Shown here piece after piece: positions 8,580-17,153 of a DNA stretch of 64,000 nucleotides. Position 1 is the stretch's first letter. Each line of letters starts with the position of its first letter. Position numbers and translations under genes: made by a program. The notes beneath the pieces are model-generated. The model ran no database searches and had not been told where the DNA came from. It worked only from the letters and a program-made list of their open reading frames with translations. This DNA comes from Cognatundibacterium griseum (lineage in GTDB: Bacteria; Pseudomonadota; Gammaproteobacteria; Burkholderiales; Burkholderiaceae_D), in NCBI RefSeq assembly GCF_014284195.1, contig NZ_JACOGC010000008.1, positions 45,981 to 109,980 of the forward strand. The letters run 5' to 3'.

Positions 8580-11276
8580 ATGTCACCCCAGATAGACCAA
8601 GTTCTGGCGCAAGCCGTTAATGATCCCGATGTCATGGAAACCAATGAGTGGCTGGATGCGCTCGAATCTGTGATTGAAAATGAAGGCCCTGAGCGCGCCC
8701 ACTATCTGATGGAGCGTATGGTCGATCTGGCGCGCCGCCGCGGAGCGCATATTCCTTTTTCCAGCAACACAGCCTATGTGAATACGATTCCTGCCGATCA
8801 GGGCGAGCATTGCCCGGGCAATCTGGAAATCGAAGAAAAGCTGCGCTCTTATATGCGCTGGAATGCGATGGCGATGGTGGTGAAAGCCAACCGGCTGGAT
8901 GGTGATCTGGGTGGTCACCTGTCGAGTTTCGCATCGCTGGCAAATATGCTGGGTATTGGTTTCAACCATTTCTGGCACGCACCAACCGAAGAACATGGCG
9001 GCGACCTGCTCTACATTCAGGGACACTCCGCACCGGGTATTTATGCCCGTGCTTTCCTGGAAGGACGGCTGACTGAAGAACAACTGCTGCATTTCCGCCG
9101 TGAAGTCGATGGTAAGGGGCTCTCTTCCTACCCGCATCCGAAACTGATGCCGGATTTCTGGCAATTCCCGACTGTTTCAATGGGTCTGGGGCCGTTGATG
9201 GCGATTTATCAGGCACGTTTCCTGAAATATCTGCATGCACGCGGCATTGCCGATACCGAAAAGCGCAAAGTCTGGGCTTTCTGCGGTGATGGTGAGATGG
9301 ATGAGCCGGAATCCATGGGCGCGATCGGCATGGCTGGCCGTGAACAGCTGGATAATCTGGTGATTGTGGTTAACTGTAATCTGCAGCGTCTGGACGGTCC
9401 TGTGCGCGGTAACGGCAAAATCATTCAGGAACTGGAATCTGATTTCCGTGGCGCCGGCTGGAATGTCGTCAAAGTTATCTGGGGCAGCGGCTGGGATGAG
9501 CTGCTGGCGAAAGACAAGGAAGGTATTTTGCAAAAAGTGATGATGGAAACCGTCGATGGTGAGTATCAGAACTACAAAGCAAAAGATGGCGCTTATGTCC
9601 GTGCGCATTTCTTCGGCAAACATCCGAAACTGCTGGAAATGGTTAGCAAGATGTCGGATGACGATATCTGGCGCCTGACCCGTGGTGGCCATGATCCACA
9701 CAAGATTTATGCCGCATTCAAGGTTGCGCAGGAAAATAAAGGTCAGCCAACCGTGATTCTGGCGAAAAGTATTAAAGGTTACGGATTTGGTAAGTCCGGT
9801 GAGGCGCGCAATACCGCGCATAACACCAAGAAGCTGGATGACGAGGCGATCAAGGCCATGCGTGACCGCTTCCAGTTACCGATTCCGGATGCCGATCTGC
9901 CAGCCATTCCTTTCTATAAGCCGGCAGAAGATTCACCGGAAATGCAATACCTGCACGCACGCCGCAACGCGCTCGGCGGCTATCTGCCGCAACGTCGTCA
10001 GAAAGCAGATGAAGCGCTGGTCGTACCGGAATTATCTGCATTCCAGGCCATGCTGGAGCCGACTGCCGAGGGCCGTGAAATTTCCACCACCGCTGCCTAT
10101 GTCCGCATCCTGACGGCCCTGCTGCGCGATGCCAGCCTGGGTCCGCGCGTGGTGCCGATTATGGTGGATGAATCCCGCACTTTCGGTATGGAAGGCCTGT
10201 TCCGTCAGATCGGTATTTTCAGCCAGGTTGGTCAGTTGTATGAGCCGGTCGATAAAGACCAGGTCATGTACTATCGCGAAGATAAAGCCGGTCAGATTCT
10301 GCAAGAGGGTATCAATGAAGCCGGCGGTATGAGTTCCTGGATCGCTGCGGCGACTTCCTACTCGACCAATAACCGCGTGATGATTCCGTTCTACACGTAT
10401 TACTCGATGTTCGGTCTGCAGCGTATCGGCGATCTGGCATGGGCAGCGGGCGATATGCGCGCACGCGGCTTCCTGCTTGGTGGTACAGCTGGTCGTACAA
10501 CGCTGAACGGTGAAGGCTTGCAGCATGAAGATGGTCACAGCCATGTGTTGGCATCGACGATTCCTAACTGCGTTCCTTACGATCCGACCTTTGCGCATGA
10601 AGTGGCGGTCATCATGCATGACGGCCTGCGTCGTATGGTGACGAATCAGGAAGACGTGTTCTACTACATCACGCTGATGAACGAGAACTACAGCCATCCG
10701 GGTCTGAAAGCGGGTCAGGAAGAGGGCATTATCAAAGGCCTGTACCAGTTGCAAAAATCAGAAGCCAGCACCAAGCATCGTGTGCAATTGCTGGGTTCCG
10801 GCACAATTTTGCGCGAAGTGATCGCTGCTGCTGAACTGCTGCAATCCGACTGGGGCATCGCTGCCGACGTCTGGTCTGCACCATCGTTCACGCTGCTGGC
10901 GCGTGATGGTCAGGATGCCGAACGCTGGAATATGTTGCATCCGACTGAAGACGCACGTTTGCCATACATCACTCAGTGTCTGAAAGACACGACAGGTCCT
11001 ATCGTGGTATCGACGGACTATATGCGTACGTTTGCTGAACAGGTACGTGCTTTCATCCCGAAAGACCGCAGCTACAAGGTCCTGGGGACTGATGGTTTTG
11101 GCCGCTCCGATTCCCGCGCCAAACTGCGTGAATTCTTCGAGGTGAATCGTTACTTCGTCGTCATCGCTGCACTCAAATCGCTGGCTGATGAAGGTGCCTT
11201 GTCCGCTTCCGTCGTTGCTCAGGCAATCACGAAATACGGCATCAACGCAGACAAACCTAATCCGGTCACTGTGTAA
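8580..11276 (+). CDS. aceE: pyruvate dehydrogenase E1 component, homodimeric type
   Basis: The product is 898 residues (E. coli AceE is 887) starting MSPQIDQVLAQAVNDPD; an upstream in-frame ATG at 8559 precedes the ribosome site and is rejected. E1 decarboxylates pyruvate with thiamine diphosphate and acetylates the lipoyl arms. The ThDP/Mg motif is visible as CGDGEMDEPES through NLVIVVNCN. The single-chain E1 signature also appears in 'RMVDLARRRGAHIPFSSNT' and 'GGTAGRTTLNGEGLQHEDGH'. It is the first gene of the operon, and the next gene begins 75 bases on. Confidence 0.97.
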   Translation: MSPQIDQVLAQAVNDPDVMETNEWLDALESVIENEGPERAHYLMERMVDLARRRGAHIPFSSNTAYVNTIPADQGEHCPGNLEIEEKLRSYMRWNAMAMVVKANRLDGDLGGHLSSFASLANMLGIGFNHFWHAPTEEHGGDLLYIQGHSAPGIYARAFLEGRLTEEQLLHFRREVDGKGLSSYPHPKLMPDFWQFPTVSMGLGPLMAIYQARFLKYLHARGIADTEKRKVWAFCGDGEMDEPESMGAIGMAGREQLDNLVIVVNCNLQRLDGPVRGNGKIIQELESDFRGAGWNVVKVIWGSGWDELLAKDKEGILQKVMMETVDGEYQNYKAKDGAYVRAHFFGKHPKLLEMVSKMSDDDIWRLTRGGHDPHKIYAAFKVAQENKGQPTVILAKSIKGYGFGKSGEARNTAHNTKKLDDEAIKAMRDRFQLPIPDADLPAIPFYKPAEDSPEMQYLHARRNALGGYLPQRRQKADEALVVPELSAFQAMLEPTAEGREISTTAAYVRILTALLRDASLGPRVVPIMVDESRTFGMEGLFRQIGIFSQVGQLYEPVDKDQVMYYREDKAGQILQEGINEAGGMSSWIAAATSYSTNNRVMIPFYTYYSMFGLQRIGDLAWAAGDMRARGFLLGGTAGRTTLNGEGLQHEDGHSHVLASTIPNCVPYDPTFAHEVAVIMHDGLRRMVTNQEDVFYYITLMNENYSHPGLKAGQEEGIIKGLYQLQKSEASTKHRVQLLGSGTILREVIAAAELLQSDWGIAADVWSAPSFTLLARDGQDAERWNMLHPTEDARLPYITQCLKDTTGPIVVSTDYMRTFAEQVRAFIPKDRSYKVLGTDGFGRSDSRAKLREFFEVNRYFVVIAALKSLADEGALSASVVAQAITKYGINADKPNPVTV

Positions 11277-11351
11277 TCCAACATAAGCAAAGCAGGAGAG
11301 TCGTGCGTGGCATGGCTCTCTTCTCAGATAAAGCAAAGCGGAGCTAAAGCT

Positions 11352-12683
11352 ATGAGTACAATTGAAGTCAAAGTGCCGGATATCGGTGATTTCAAGGAAG
11401 TGGAAGTCATTGAGCTGATGGTGAAGGTTGGAGACACCATCAAAGTCGATCAGTCGCTGATCACGGTTGAATCTGACAAGGCCAGTATGGAAATTCCTTC
11501 CAGCCATGCCGGTGTGATCAAAGAAATCAAAGTCAAAGTTGGTGACAAAGTCGCCGAAGGCTCTTTAATGGTGATCGTGGAAGCCAGTGGCGACACGGCT
11601 GCACCCGCAGCCGCGCCTGCGCAGCCAGTTGCTGCACCTGCAGCGCCGGTAGCCGCAGCTCCGGTAGCGACGCCAATAGCAACCCCCACTGCAGCAGCAA
11701 CAGTATCAAGCGCATCAGCTTCAGCGCCGGTTGCTACGGCATCCGCGGGCAAAGCGCATGCCTCGCCCTCGATCCGTAAATTTGCACGTGAACTCGGCGT
11801 TGATCTGACCCGCGTTGCCGGCTCCGGCCCCAAAGGTCGCATCACGCAACAAGACGTGCAAAATTTCGTCAAAGGCATCATGGCTGGCAGTACTGCGTTT
11901 GCCGCAGTGGCAGCACCTGTTGCGCAGAATGGCAGCGGCGCAGGTTTGAATCTGCTGGCCTGGCCATCGCTGGATTTCAGCAAATTCGGCGCAACGACGA
12001 CTTCGCCTTTGTCTCGTATCAAAAAATTGTCTGGCCCGAATCTGCATCGCAACTGGGTCATGATTCCGCACGTCACGCAATTTGACGAAGCCGATATCAC
12101 CGGCCTCGAAGATTTCCGCAAATCGTCGAACGAAGCGATGGCAAAATCCGGTGTGAAGCTGACCATGCTGGCTTTCGTGATTAAAGCGAGTGTGGCTGCG
12201 CTGAAGAAATTCCCGGCTTTCAATTCTTCGCTCGATGCAACTGGTGAAAACCTGATCCTGAAACAGTATTACAACATTGGCTTTGCCGCCGATACGCCGA
12301 ATGGTCTGGTGGTGCCTGTTGTCAAAAATGCGGATCAGAAAACCTTGTCGCAAATTGCACAGGAAATGGGTGATCTGTCAGCGCAAGCGCGCGAAGGCAA
12401 ATTGAAACCGGCTGACATGCAAGGTGCAACCTTCACGATTTCTTCGCTCGGTGGTATTGGTGGTACTGCATTCACACCTATCATCAATGCACCTGAAGTA
12501 GCGATTCTGGGCTTGTCGAAATCCAGCATCAAACCAGTCTGGGACGGTAAAGCATTCCAGCCACGCCTGATGCTGCCTTTGTCACTGTCTTATGATCACC
12601 GCGTAATCGATGGTGCAATGGCAGCGAAATTCACAGCCTATCTGGCCGATGTACTGGCTGATCTGCGTAAAACCTTGCTGTGA
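11352..12683 (+). CDS. aceF: pyruvate dehydrogenase E2, dihydrolipoamide acetyltransferase
   Basis: The product is 443 residues from the ATG at 11352. One N-terminal lipoyl domain (1-75, lipoyl Lys at 43 in ESDKASME) is followed by a flexible Ala/Pro linker (about 78-133). A peripheral-subunit-binding domain comes next (ASPSIRKFARELGVDLTRV). The catalytic acetyltransferase domain ends with the SYDHRVIDGA active-site motif. E. coli AceF has three lipoyl domains; here E2 keeps only one, while the E3 gene downstream carries two. The stop is 14 bases before lpdA. Confidence 0.96.
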   Translation: MSTIEVKVPDIGDFKEVEVIELMVKVGDTIKVDQSLITVESDKASMEIPSSHAGVIKEIKVKVGDKVAEGSLMVIVEASGDTAAPAAAPAQPVAAPAAPVAAAPVATPIATPTAAATVSSASASAPVATASAGKAHASPSIRKFARELGVDLTRVAGSGPKGRITQQDVQNFVKGIMAGSTAFAAVAAPVAQNGSGAGLNLLAWPSLDFSKFGATTTSPLSRIKKLSGPNLHRNWVMIPHVTQFDEADITGLEDFRKSSNEAMAKSGVKLTMLAFVIKASVAALKKFPAFNSSLDATGENLILKQYYNIGFAADTPNGLVVPVVKNADQKTLSQIAQEMGDLSAQAREGKLKPADMQGATFTISSLGGIGGTAFTPIINAPEVAILGLSKSSIKPVWDGKAFQPRLMLPLSLSYDHRVIDGAMAAKFTAYLADVLADLRKTLL

Positions 12684-12697
12684 GCGGAGACAATACG

Positions 12698-14821
12698 ATG
12701 AGCACAATCGAAGTGAAAGTTCCTGATATCGGCGACTTCAAAGAAGTCGAAGTGATTGAATTGCTGGTCAAAGTCGGCGATACGATCAAGGTCGATCAGT
12801 CGCTGGTGACGGTCGAATCCGACAAGGCCAGCATGGAAATCCCTGCCAGCCATGCTGGTGTGATTAAAGAAATGAAGGTTAAGCTCGGTGACAAAATCGC
12901 CGAAGGCAGTATTTTGCTGGTGCTTGAAGCTGAAGATGCGGCAGCGAGCGCAACGCCTGCTGCGTCAACTACTCCAGCAGCTCCGGCAGCTCCGGCAGTT
13001 GCTGCTCCGGCTTCAGCTCCCGTTGCCGCGCCTGTCGCAGCACCTGCCGGGCCAGTCGGTATTGTCGAAGTTAAAGTGCCGGATATCGGCGATTTCAAAG
13101 AAGTTGAAGTCATCGAAGTCATGGTCAAAGTAGGCGATACGATTAAGGTCGATCAGTCATTGATCACGGTGGAATCGGACAAAGCCAGCATGGAGATTCC
13201 TTCCAGCCACGCCGGCGTGATCAAAGAAATCAAAGTCAAGATCGGCGATAAAGTGGCCGAAGGCACATTGCTGCTGCTGGTCGAAGCCGCTGGTACCGCA
13301 GCACCGGCAACTGCTGCCGCATCTGCAGCACCGGTTGCAGCAGCGCCGGTAGTATCGTCCGTTCCTGCACCTGTTGTATCCGGTTATACCGGACAGGTGG
13401 ATATCGAATGTGACATGATGGTACTCGGCGCCGGTCCTGGTGGTTATTCCGCCGCTTTCCGTTCTGCCGATCTGGGCATGAATACGGTGCTGGTCGAAAA
13501 ATATTCGACACTCGGCGGTGTTTGTCTGAACGTCGGTTGCATTCCATCGAAAGCGCTGTTGCACGTCGCTGCTGTCATCGATGAAACGTCGCACATGGAA
13601 GCGTTGGGCGTCACATTTACTAAACCGTCGATCGATATCGACAAGCTGCGCGGCTACAAAGAAAGCGTCATCAAAAAAATGACGACGGGCTTAGCTGGCA
13701 TGGCGAAAGCGCGTAAGGTCAATATCGTGCAGGGTGTTGGTCAATTCCTCAGCCCGTATCACATTGAAGTCACTGCTGCAGACGGTACGAAAAAAGTCGT
13801 GCAGTTCAAACAGGCGATTATCGCTGCCGGTTCTTCGGTCGTGAATCTGCCGTTTGTACCAGTTGATCCTCGCATCGTTGACAGCACTGGCGCACTGGAA
13901 TTACGTCAGGTGCCAAAACGCATGCTGGTGATCGGTGGCGGCATTATCGGTCTGGAAATGGCGACTGTGTATTCAACACTCGGTGCGCGCATCGATGTGG
14001 TTGAAATGATGGATGGCCTGATGCAGGGCGCAGACCGCGACATGGTCAAAGTCTGGCAGAAGCATAATGAAAAACGCTTCGACAACATCATGCTGAAAAC
14101 CAAAACGGTCGGCGTAGAAGCGCTGCCGGAAGGCATCAAAGTCACTTTCGCTTCCGCAGTTGAAGGCGAAGCTGCACCGGCGCCGCAAGTCTACGATCTG
14201 GTGTTGGTCGCCGTTGGTCGCAGCCCGAATGGTAAAAAGATCGCGGCAGACAAAGCAGGCGTTGCAGTAACAGACCGTGGCTTTATTAACGTCGATAAAC
14301 AGATGCGCACGAATGTGCCGCATATTTTTGCGATCGGTGATCTGGTTGGCCAGCCTATGCTGGCGCATAAAGCCGTACACGAGGCGCATGTCGCTGCCGA
14401 AGCTGCCGCTGGTGAAAAAGCCTACTTCGACGCGACTGTGATTCCATCGGTCGCTTACACTGATCCTGAAGTCGCATGGGTCGGTGTGACCGAAGACGAA
14501 GCCAAAGCCAAGGGCATCAAAGTCGAAAAAGGCTTGTTCCCGTGGATGGCTTCTGGTCGTGCGGTGGCGAATGGTCGCGACGAAGGTTTCACCAAACTGC
14601 TGTTTGACGCAGACACCAAACGCATCGTCGGCGGTGGTATTGTTGGCACGCATGCCGGTGACATGATCGGCGAAATCGCGCTGGCAATCGAGATGGGTGC
14701 TGATGCGGTGGATATCGGCAAAACCATCCATCCACATCCGACGTTGGGTGAATCGATCGGTATGGCAGCAGAAGTCTATAAAGGCGTCTGCACGGATTTG
14801 CCACCGCAACGTAAGAAGTAA
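12698..14821 (+). CDS. lpdA: dihydrolipoamide dehydrogenase (E3) with two N-terminal lipoyl domains
   Basis: The product is 707 residues, against about 475 for a plain E3. Lipoyl domain 1 spans 1-78 (Lys 43). An Ala/Pro linker separates it from lipoyl domain 2 at about 121-196 (Lys 162), and a second linker leads to the flavoprotein from about 235. The E3 part shows the FAD motif LGAGPGGYSAAF, the redox disulfide GGVCLNVGCIPSK, the NAD motif VIGGGIIGLEMA and the C-terminal HPHPTLGES with the catalytic His. E3 reoxidises dihydrolipoyl groups. Lipoyl-bearing E3 is known in betaproteobacteria, usually with one domain. Domain 2 is almost residue-identical to the AceF domain but differs at many synonymous bases. 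Confidence 0.95.
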   Translation: MSTIEVKVPDIGDFKEVEVIELLVKVGDTIKVDQSLVTVESDKASMEIPASHAGVIKEMKVKLGDKIAEGSILLVLEAEDAAASATPAASTTPAAPAAPAVAAPASAPVAAPVAAPAGPVGIVEVKVPDIGDFKEVEVIEVMVKVGDTIKVDQSLITVESDKASMEIPSSHAGVIKEIKVKIGDKVAEGTLLLLVEAAGTAAPATAAASAAPVAAAPVVSSVPAPVVSGYTGQVDIECDMMVLGAGPGGYSAAFRSADLGMNTVLVEKYSTLGGVCLNVGCIPSKALLHVAAVIDETSHMEALGVTFTKPSIDIDKLRGYKESVIKKMTTGLAGMAKARKVNIVQGVGQFLSPYHIEVTAADGTKKVVQFKQAIIAAGSSVVNLPFVPVDPRIVDSTGALELRQVPKRMLVIGGGIIGLEMATVYSTLGARIDVVEMMDGLMQGADRDMVKVWQKHNEKRFDNIMLKTKTVGVEALPEGIKVTFASAVEGEAAPAPQVYDLVLVAVGRSPNGKKIAADKAGVAVTDRGFINVDKQMRTNVPHIFAIGDLVGQPMLAHKAVHEAHVAAEAAAGEKAYFDATVIPSVAYTDPEVAWVGVTEDEAKAKGIKVEKGLFPWMASGRAVANGRDEGFTKLLFDADTKRIVGGGIVGTHAGDMIGEIALAIEMGADAVDIGKTIHPHPTLGESIGMAAEVYKGVCTDLPPQRKK

Positions 14822-14865
14822 GAGCATTCCTCGTTCTCAAGGGAACGATACTGCATGAAAAAAAC

Positions 14866-14889
14866 CGCGCTTCAGGGCGCGTTTTTTTT
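14866..14889 (+). terminator. rho-independent terminator after lpdA
   Basis: A short GC stem CGCGC/GCGCG with a 6-base loop is followed by eight T, 45 bases after the lpdA stop. It marks the end of the pyruvate dehydrogenase operon. Confidence 0.85.
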
Positions 14890-14952
14890 ATAAGGCTGTT
14901 GCTATGTTAGCCCTGCTGGTGATGCCGGTTCGGGATGGTGCTGGAAGATTTC

Positions 14953-15822
14953 TCAGCGTTTCAGCAAAGGCGGCAGTTCGCCGGATTTCCGGCCCCTGAT
15001 GATGGCGGCATTAATCGATTTCAGCAGCCGTTCATGATTCCGTAATCCTGCTGCGAAGTGAATCTCATCGGTCATGAGCGGTTTGCCCAGAACGCGTATC
15101 TGCACTGGCTTGCTGTTCGTTTCAGGCATATTCGCGGTGGCCAGATACTGATTCAGTTCTGCTTCGACTTCGGCGGCGGAAGTGGTGCGCGAATTGAAAA
15201 GTAAGCAATCCATGCGGCCCGACAGCAATTTTTTGAGACGTGAGCTGAGCTGCGAGGTATCCTCTTCCACTCTGAACAGCACATTGCGCTGCCGGTCGAT
15301 TTCATCGCCGAAGCGTACTCCGCGCACGATACCGACGGATTTACCCTGCAGATCCTGCAGGTTGTTGAATTCCATTTTAGCGTCTTCGCGTACGACGATC
15401 CATACGATGTCGGTAAATACCGTCTCTGAAAATTGCATGAACTTTTGCCGCTCCGAATTTTTTGATAAACCGAACGCCAGACCTTCGCCTTCCTGCAGTT
15501 CTGCGGTAATGCGGGGTAATGGCAGGCGGCGGATTTGGAAAGTGAGATTCAGGGCTTTTTCAAAATATTGAATGACGGCCTGATTTTCCGGGCGTATCGG
15601 TATCAGCGCACCGTTTTCATCACGTGATTCGGAGACCATCAGCGTGATGCCGGCTGGCGGCGGGCTGCCAGTCCCGGCTGCATGACTGGGCATGCCAGTA
15701 CTGAAGCTGCCAAGCAGTAACAAGGCATGCAGTAAAGACCGGCAGGAGACGGTCAGACGCAACGGGAATGGCAATAAATAAAGCATGTCAACAGGCAATG
15801 AAATCCAGCACACCTGACCCAT
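14953..15822 (-). CDS. orphan periplasmic solute-binding protein (SBP family 3-like)
   Basis: Up to 289 residues; an alternative start at 15786 (MLYLLPFPLRLTV) gives 277 residues and places the hydrophobic signal segment at the very N-terminus. Neither start has a strong ribosome site. After the signal peptide, the fold follows the two-lobe family 3 binding proteins: 'LQDLQGKSVGIVRGVRFGDEID' and 'LLSGRMDCLLFN' are typical hinge and lobe segments. No permease or ATPase gene is adjacent, so it may act as a sensor or stand-alone binding protein. The ligand is unknown. Two similar orphans occur at 37141 and 49475. Confidence 0.75.
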   Translation of the reverse strand: MGQVCWISLPVDMLYLLPFPLRLTVSCRSLLHALLLLGSFSTGMPSHAAGTGSPPPAGITLMVSESRDENGALIPIRPENQAVIQYFEKALNLTFQIRRLPLPRITAELQEGEGLAFGLSKNSERQKFMQFSETVFTDIVWIVVREDAKMEFNNLQDLQGKSVGIVRGVRFGDEIDRQRNVLFRVEEDTSQLSSRLKKLLSGRMDCLLFNSRTTSAAEVEAELNQYLATANMPETNSKPVQIRVLGKPLMTDEIHFAAGLRNHERLLKSINAAIIRGRKSGELPPLLKR

Positions 15823-15929
15823 GACAGCGAGTCATGCCGGGGATCACAGCAGTGTTTGTGATGTCTTGTGCGTCAGGGAAAAGCAAACAGGAAAAATGTT
15901 AAATAAGCTAACTAATTATTTTAACTTTT

Positions 15930-15945
15930 TATAATCCGGATTATA
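15930..15945. promoter_or_regulatory. 16-bp perfect palindrome in divergent intergenic region
   Basis: TATAATCCGGATTATA is perfectly self-complementary and lies 108 bases upstream of the longer start of the binding protein. Such sites often bind dimeric regulators, and the half-site also resembles a -10 element on either strand. No regulator is assigned. Confidence 0.35.
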
Positions 15946-15999
15946 TCGTTGAAAACCGGCTTATCCAGCCTGGCTTAACCCGTTTTTCCATCTAAAATA

Positions 16000-16013
16000 G
16001 TAACTAATGTTAC
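16000..16013. repeat. inverted repeat GTAAC-N4-GTTAC
   Basis: Five-base arms GTAAC and GTTAC flank TAAT in the same 15823-16211 gap. It is a possible second operator in this divergent region. The evidence is only the symmetry. Confidence 0.2.
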
Positions 16014-16130
16014 ATTTTGAACCGGCTGAAAACCGACCTGAAAGCGTTCAGTTGACCTCTGTTTCGTGCATCCTGCATGGTCTTCGTTGCATTGCAGCGC
16101 AGCTGGTCTGGCGAAATGCGGCGCTGCGCA

Positions 16131-16160
16131 TTGCCAATTGCCGCTGGCCTGTCTTAGTAT
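16131..16160 (+). promoter_or_regulatory. possible promoter of the DUF2189 gene
   Basis: TTGCCA (16131-16136) and TAGTAT (16155-16160) are 18 bases apart. Transcription would start near 16167, just at the FNR/ANR box. The match is moderate. Confidence 0.35.
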
Positions 16161-16167
16161 CAAGAGA

Positions 16168-16181
16168 TTGATCCACATCAA
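16168..16181 (+). promoter_or_regulatory. perfect FNR/ANR box upstream of DUF2189 gene
   Basis: TTGATCCACATCAA matches the TTGAT-N4-ATCAA consensus exactly. It is centred 38 bases before the ATG at 16212. If it were a normal activating site (centred about 41 bases before the transcript start), the start point would fall inside the gene. It therefore may repress from just downstream of the promoter, or the true promoter differs. DUF2189 proteins are often found near respiratory genes, which fits oxygen control. Confidence 0.65.
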
Positions 16182-16211
16182 GATGGGTCAGGAAATCCTC
16201 ATGGAGACGAC

Positions 16212-17036
16212 ATGGCAGATCAGTTTCAGGGCAGGGGCGGCGACAGTGCGCCGCCGGACATTAAAACCATTATTGATGATGAGTCGCCGTTTCCGCCGAT
16301 CCGGCGGGTCGGGATATTGCGCCCTTTCAGCTGGCTCAAAATGGGATGGTCTGATTTCCGGGAGTCAGGCGGCCCCAGTGTTTTTTACGGCGCATGTTTT
16401 GCCGCGATGGGGATGATATTGAATCTGGTGCTGAGTCATGCACCGGAATACGTATCGGCGCTGAGTTGCGGTTTTTTGCTGGTTGGACCATTGCTGGCGC
16501 TGGGTCTGTACGATATCAGCCGGCGTATAGAAAATGTACGCTCAGGTTTGCTTGGCAGCGTGTTTTCCATGCGCGGGCGCTGGAGCAATATCGGTGTCCT
16601 GGCATTGGTGCTGGCGGTGATCATGATGGTCTGGGCCAGGGCTTCGCTGGTTATTTTTGCGCTGTTTTATAACAAGGGCATGCCGAGCATGCACGGTTTT
16701 CTGACACAGCTGTTTTCCCTCAGTAATCTGGAATTCGTTCTGGTATATGCCTGCATTGGTTTTATCTTCGCCAGCATCGTGTTTGCGATCAGCTGGGTGT
16801 CGATTCCCCTGATGCTGGACCGGGATACCGATGCGATTACGTCAATGATCATCAGCTGCGTTGCGCTGTTTATCAATGCGCCTGCGACCCTGATGTGGGC
16901 ATTACTGATCGTGGCATCGGTGGTGATCGGACTGATGACCTGGAATCTGGGATTCATCCTGACCATGCCGGTGATCGGGCATGCGACCTGGCATGCTTAC
17001 AAAGAGGTCGTTGGAACAGCATCAGACCGCAAGTGA
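16212..17036 (+). CDS. DUF2189 family integral membrane protein
   Basis: The product is 274 residues. The family start 'RRVGILRPFSWLKMGWSDF' at about 31-49 is followed by roughly six hydrophobic segments (for example near 60-80, 85-100, 125-150, 170-195, 205-225 and 230-255). GGAGACGAC precedes the ATG. The biochemical role of DUF2189 proteins is unknown; they are inner-membrane proteins often linked to cytochrome oxidase regions in proteobacteria. The upstream FNR/ANR box points to redox or oxygen control. A terminator follows at 17092. Confidence 0.8.
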   Translation: MADQFQGRGGDSAPPDIKTIIDDESPFPPIRRVGILRPFSWLKMGWSDFRESGGPSVFYGACFAAMGMILNLVLSHAPEYVSALSCGFLLVGPLLALGLYDISRRIENVRSGLLGSVFSMRGRWSNIGVLALVLAVIMMVWARASLVIFALFYNKGMPSMHGFLTQLFSLSNLEFVLVYACIGFIFASIVFAISWVSIPLMLDRDTDAITSMIISCVALFINAPATLMWALLIVASVVIGLMTWNLGFILTMPVIGHATWHAYKEVVGTASDRK

Positions 17037-17091
17037 AGTTATCTGATGCCTGTCGCGTTTTAAACTTGATTAAGGATTTTTCCGAAAAAAT

Positions 17092-17117
17092 GCCCCTGTC
17101 AAAAGGGGCTTTTTTTT
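17092..17117 (+). terminator. rho-independent terminator after DUF2189 gene
   Basis: GCCCCT pairs with AGGGGC around a 6-base loop and eight T follow. It ends the rightward transcript before the converging protease gene. Confidence 0.9.
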
Positions 17118-17153
17118 GAGGGCGTGTCCTGCAGGAACGAGCCTGCCTGAGCG

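Noticed and set aside
10032..10754. 240-codon open frame opposite aceE
   Set aside because: Antisense shadow of the E1 gene without a ribosome site or recognisable product.
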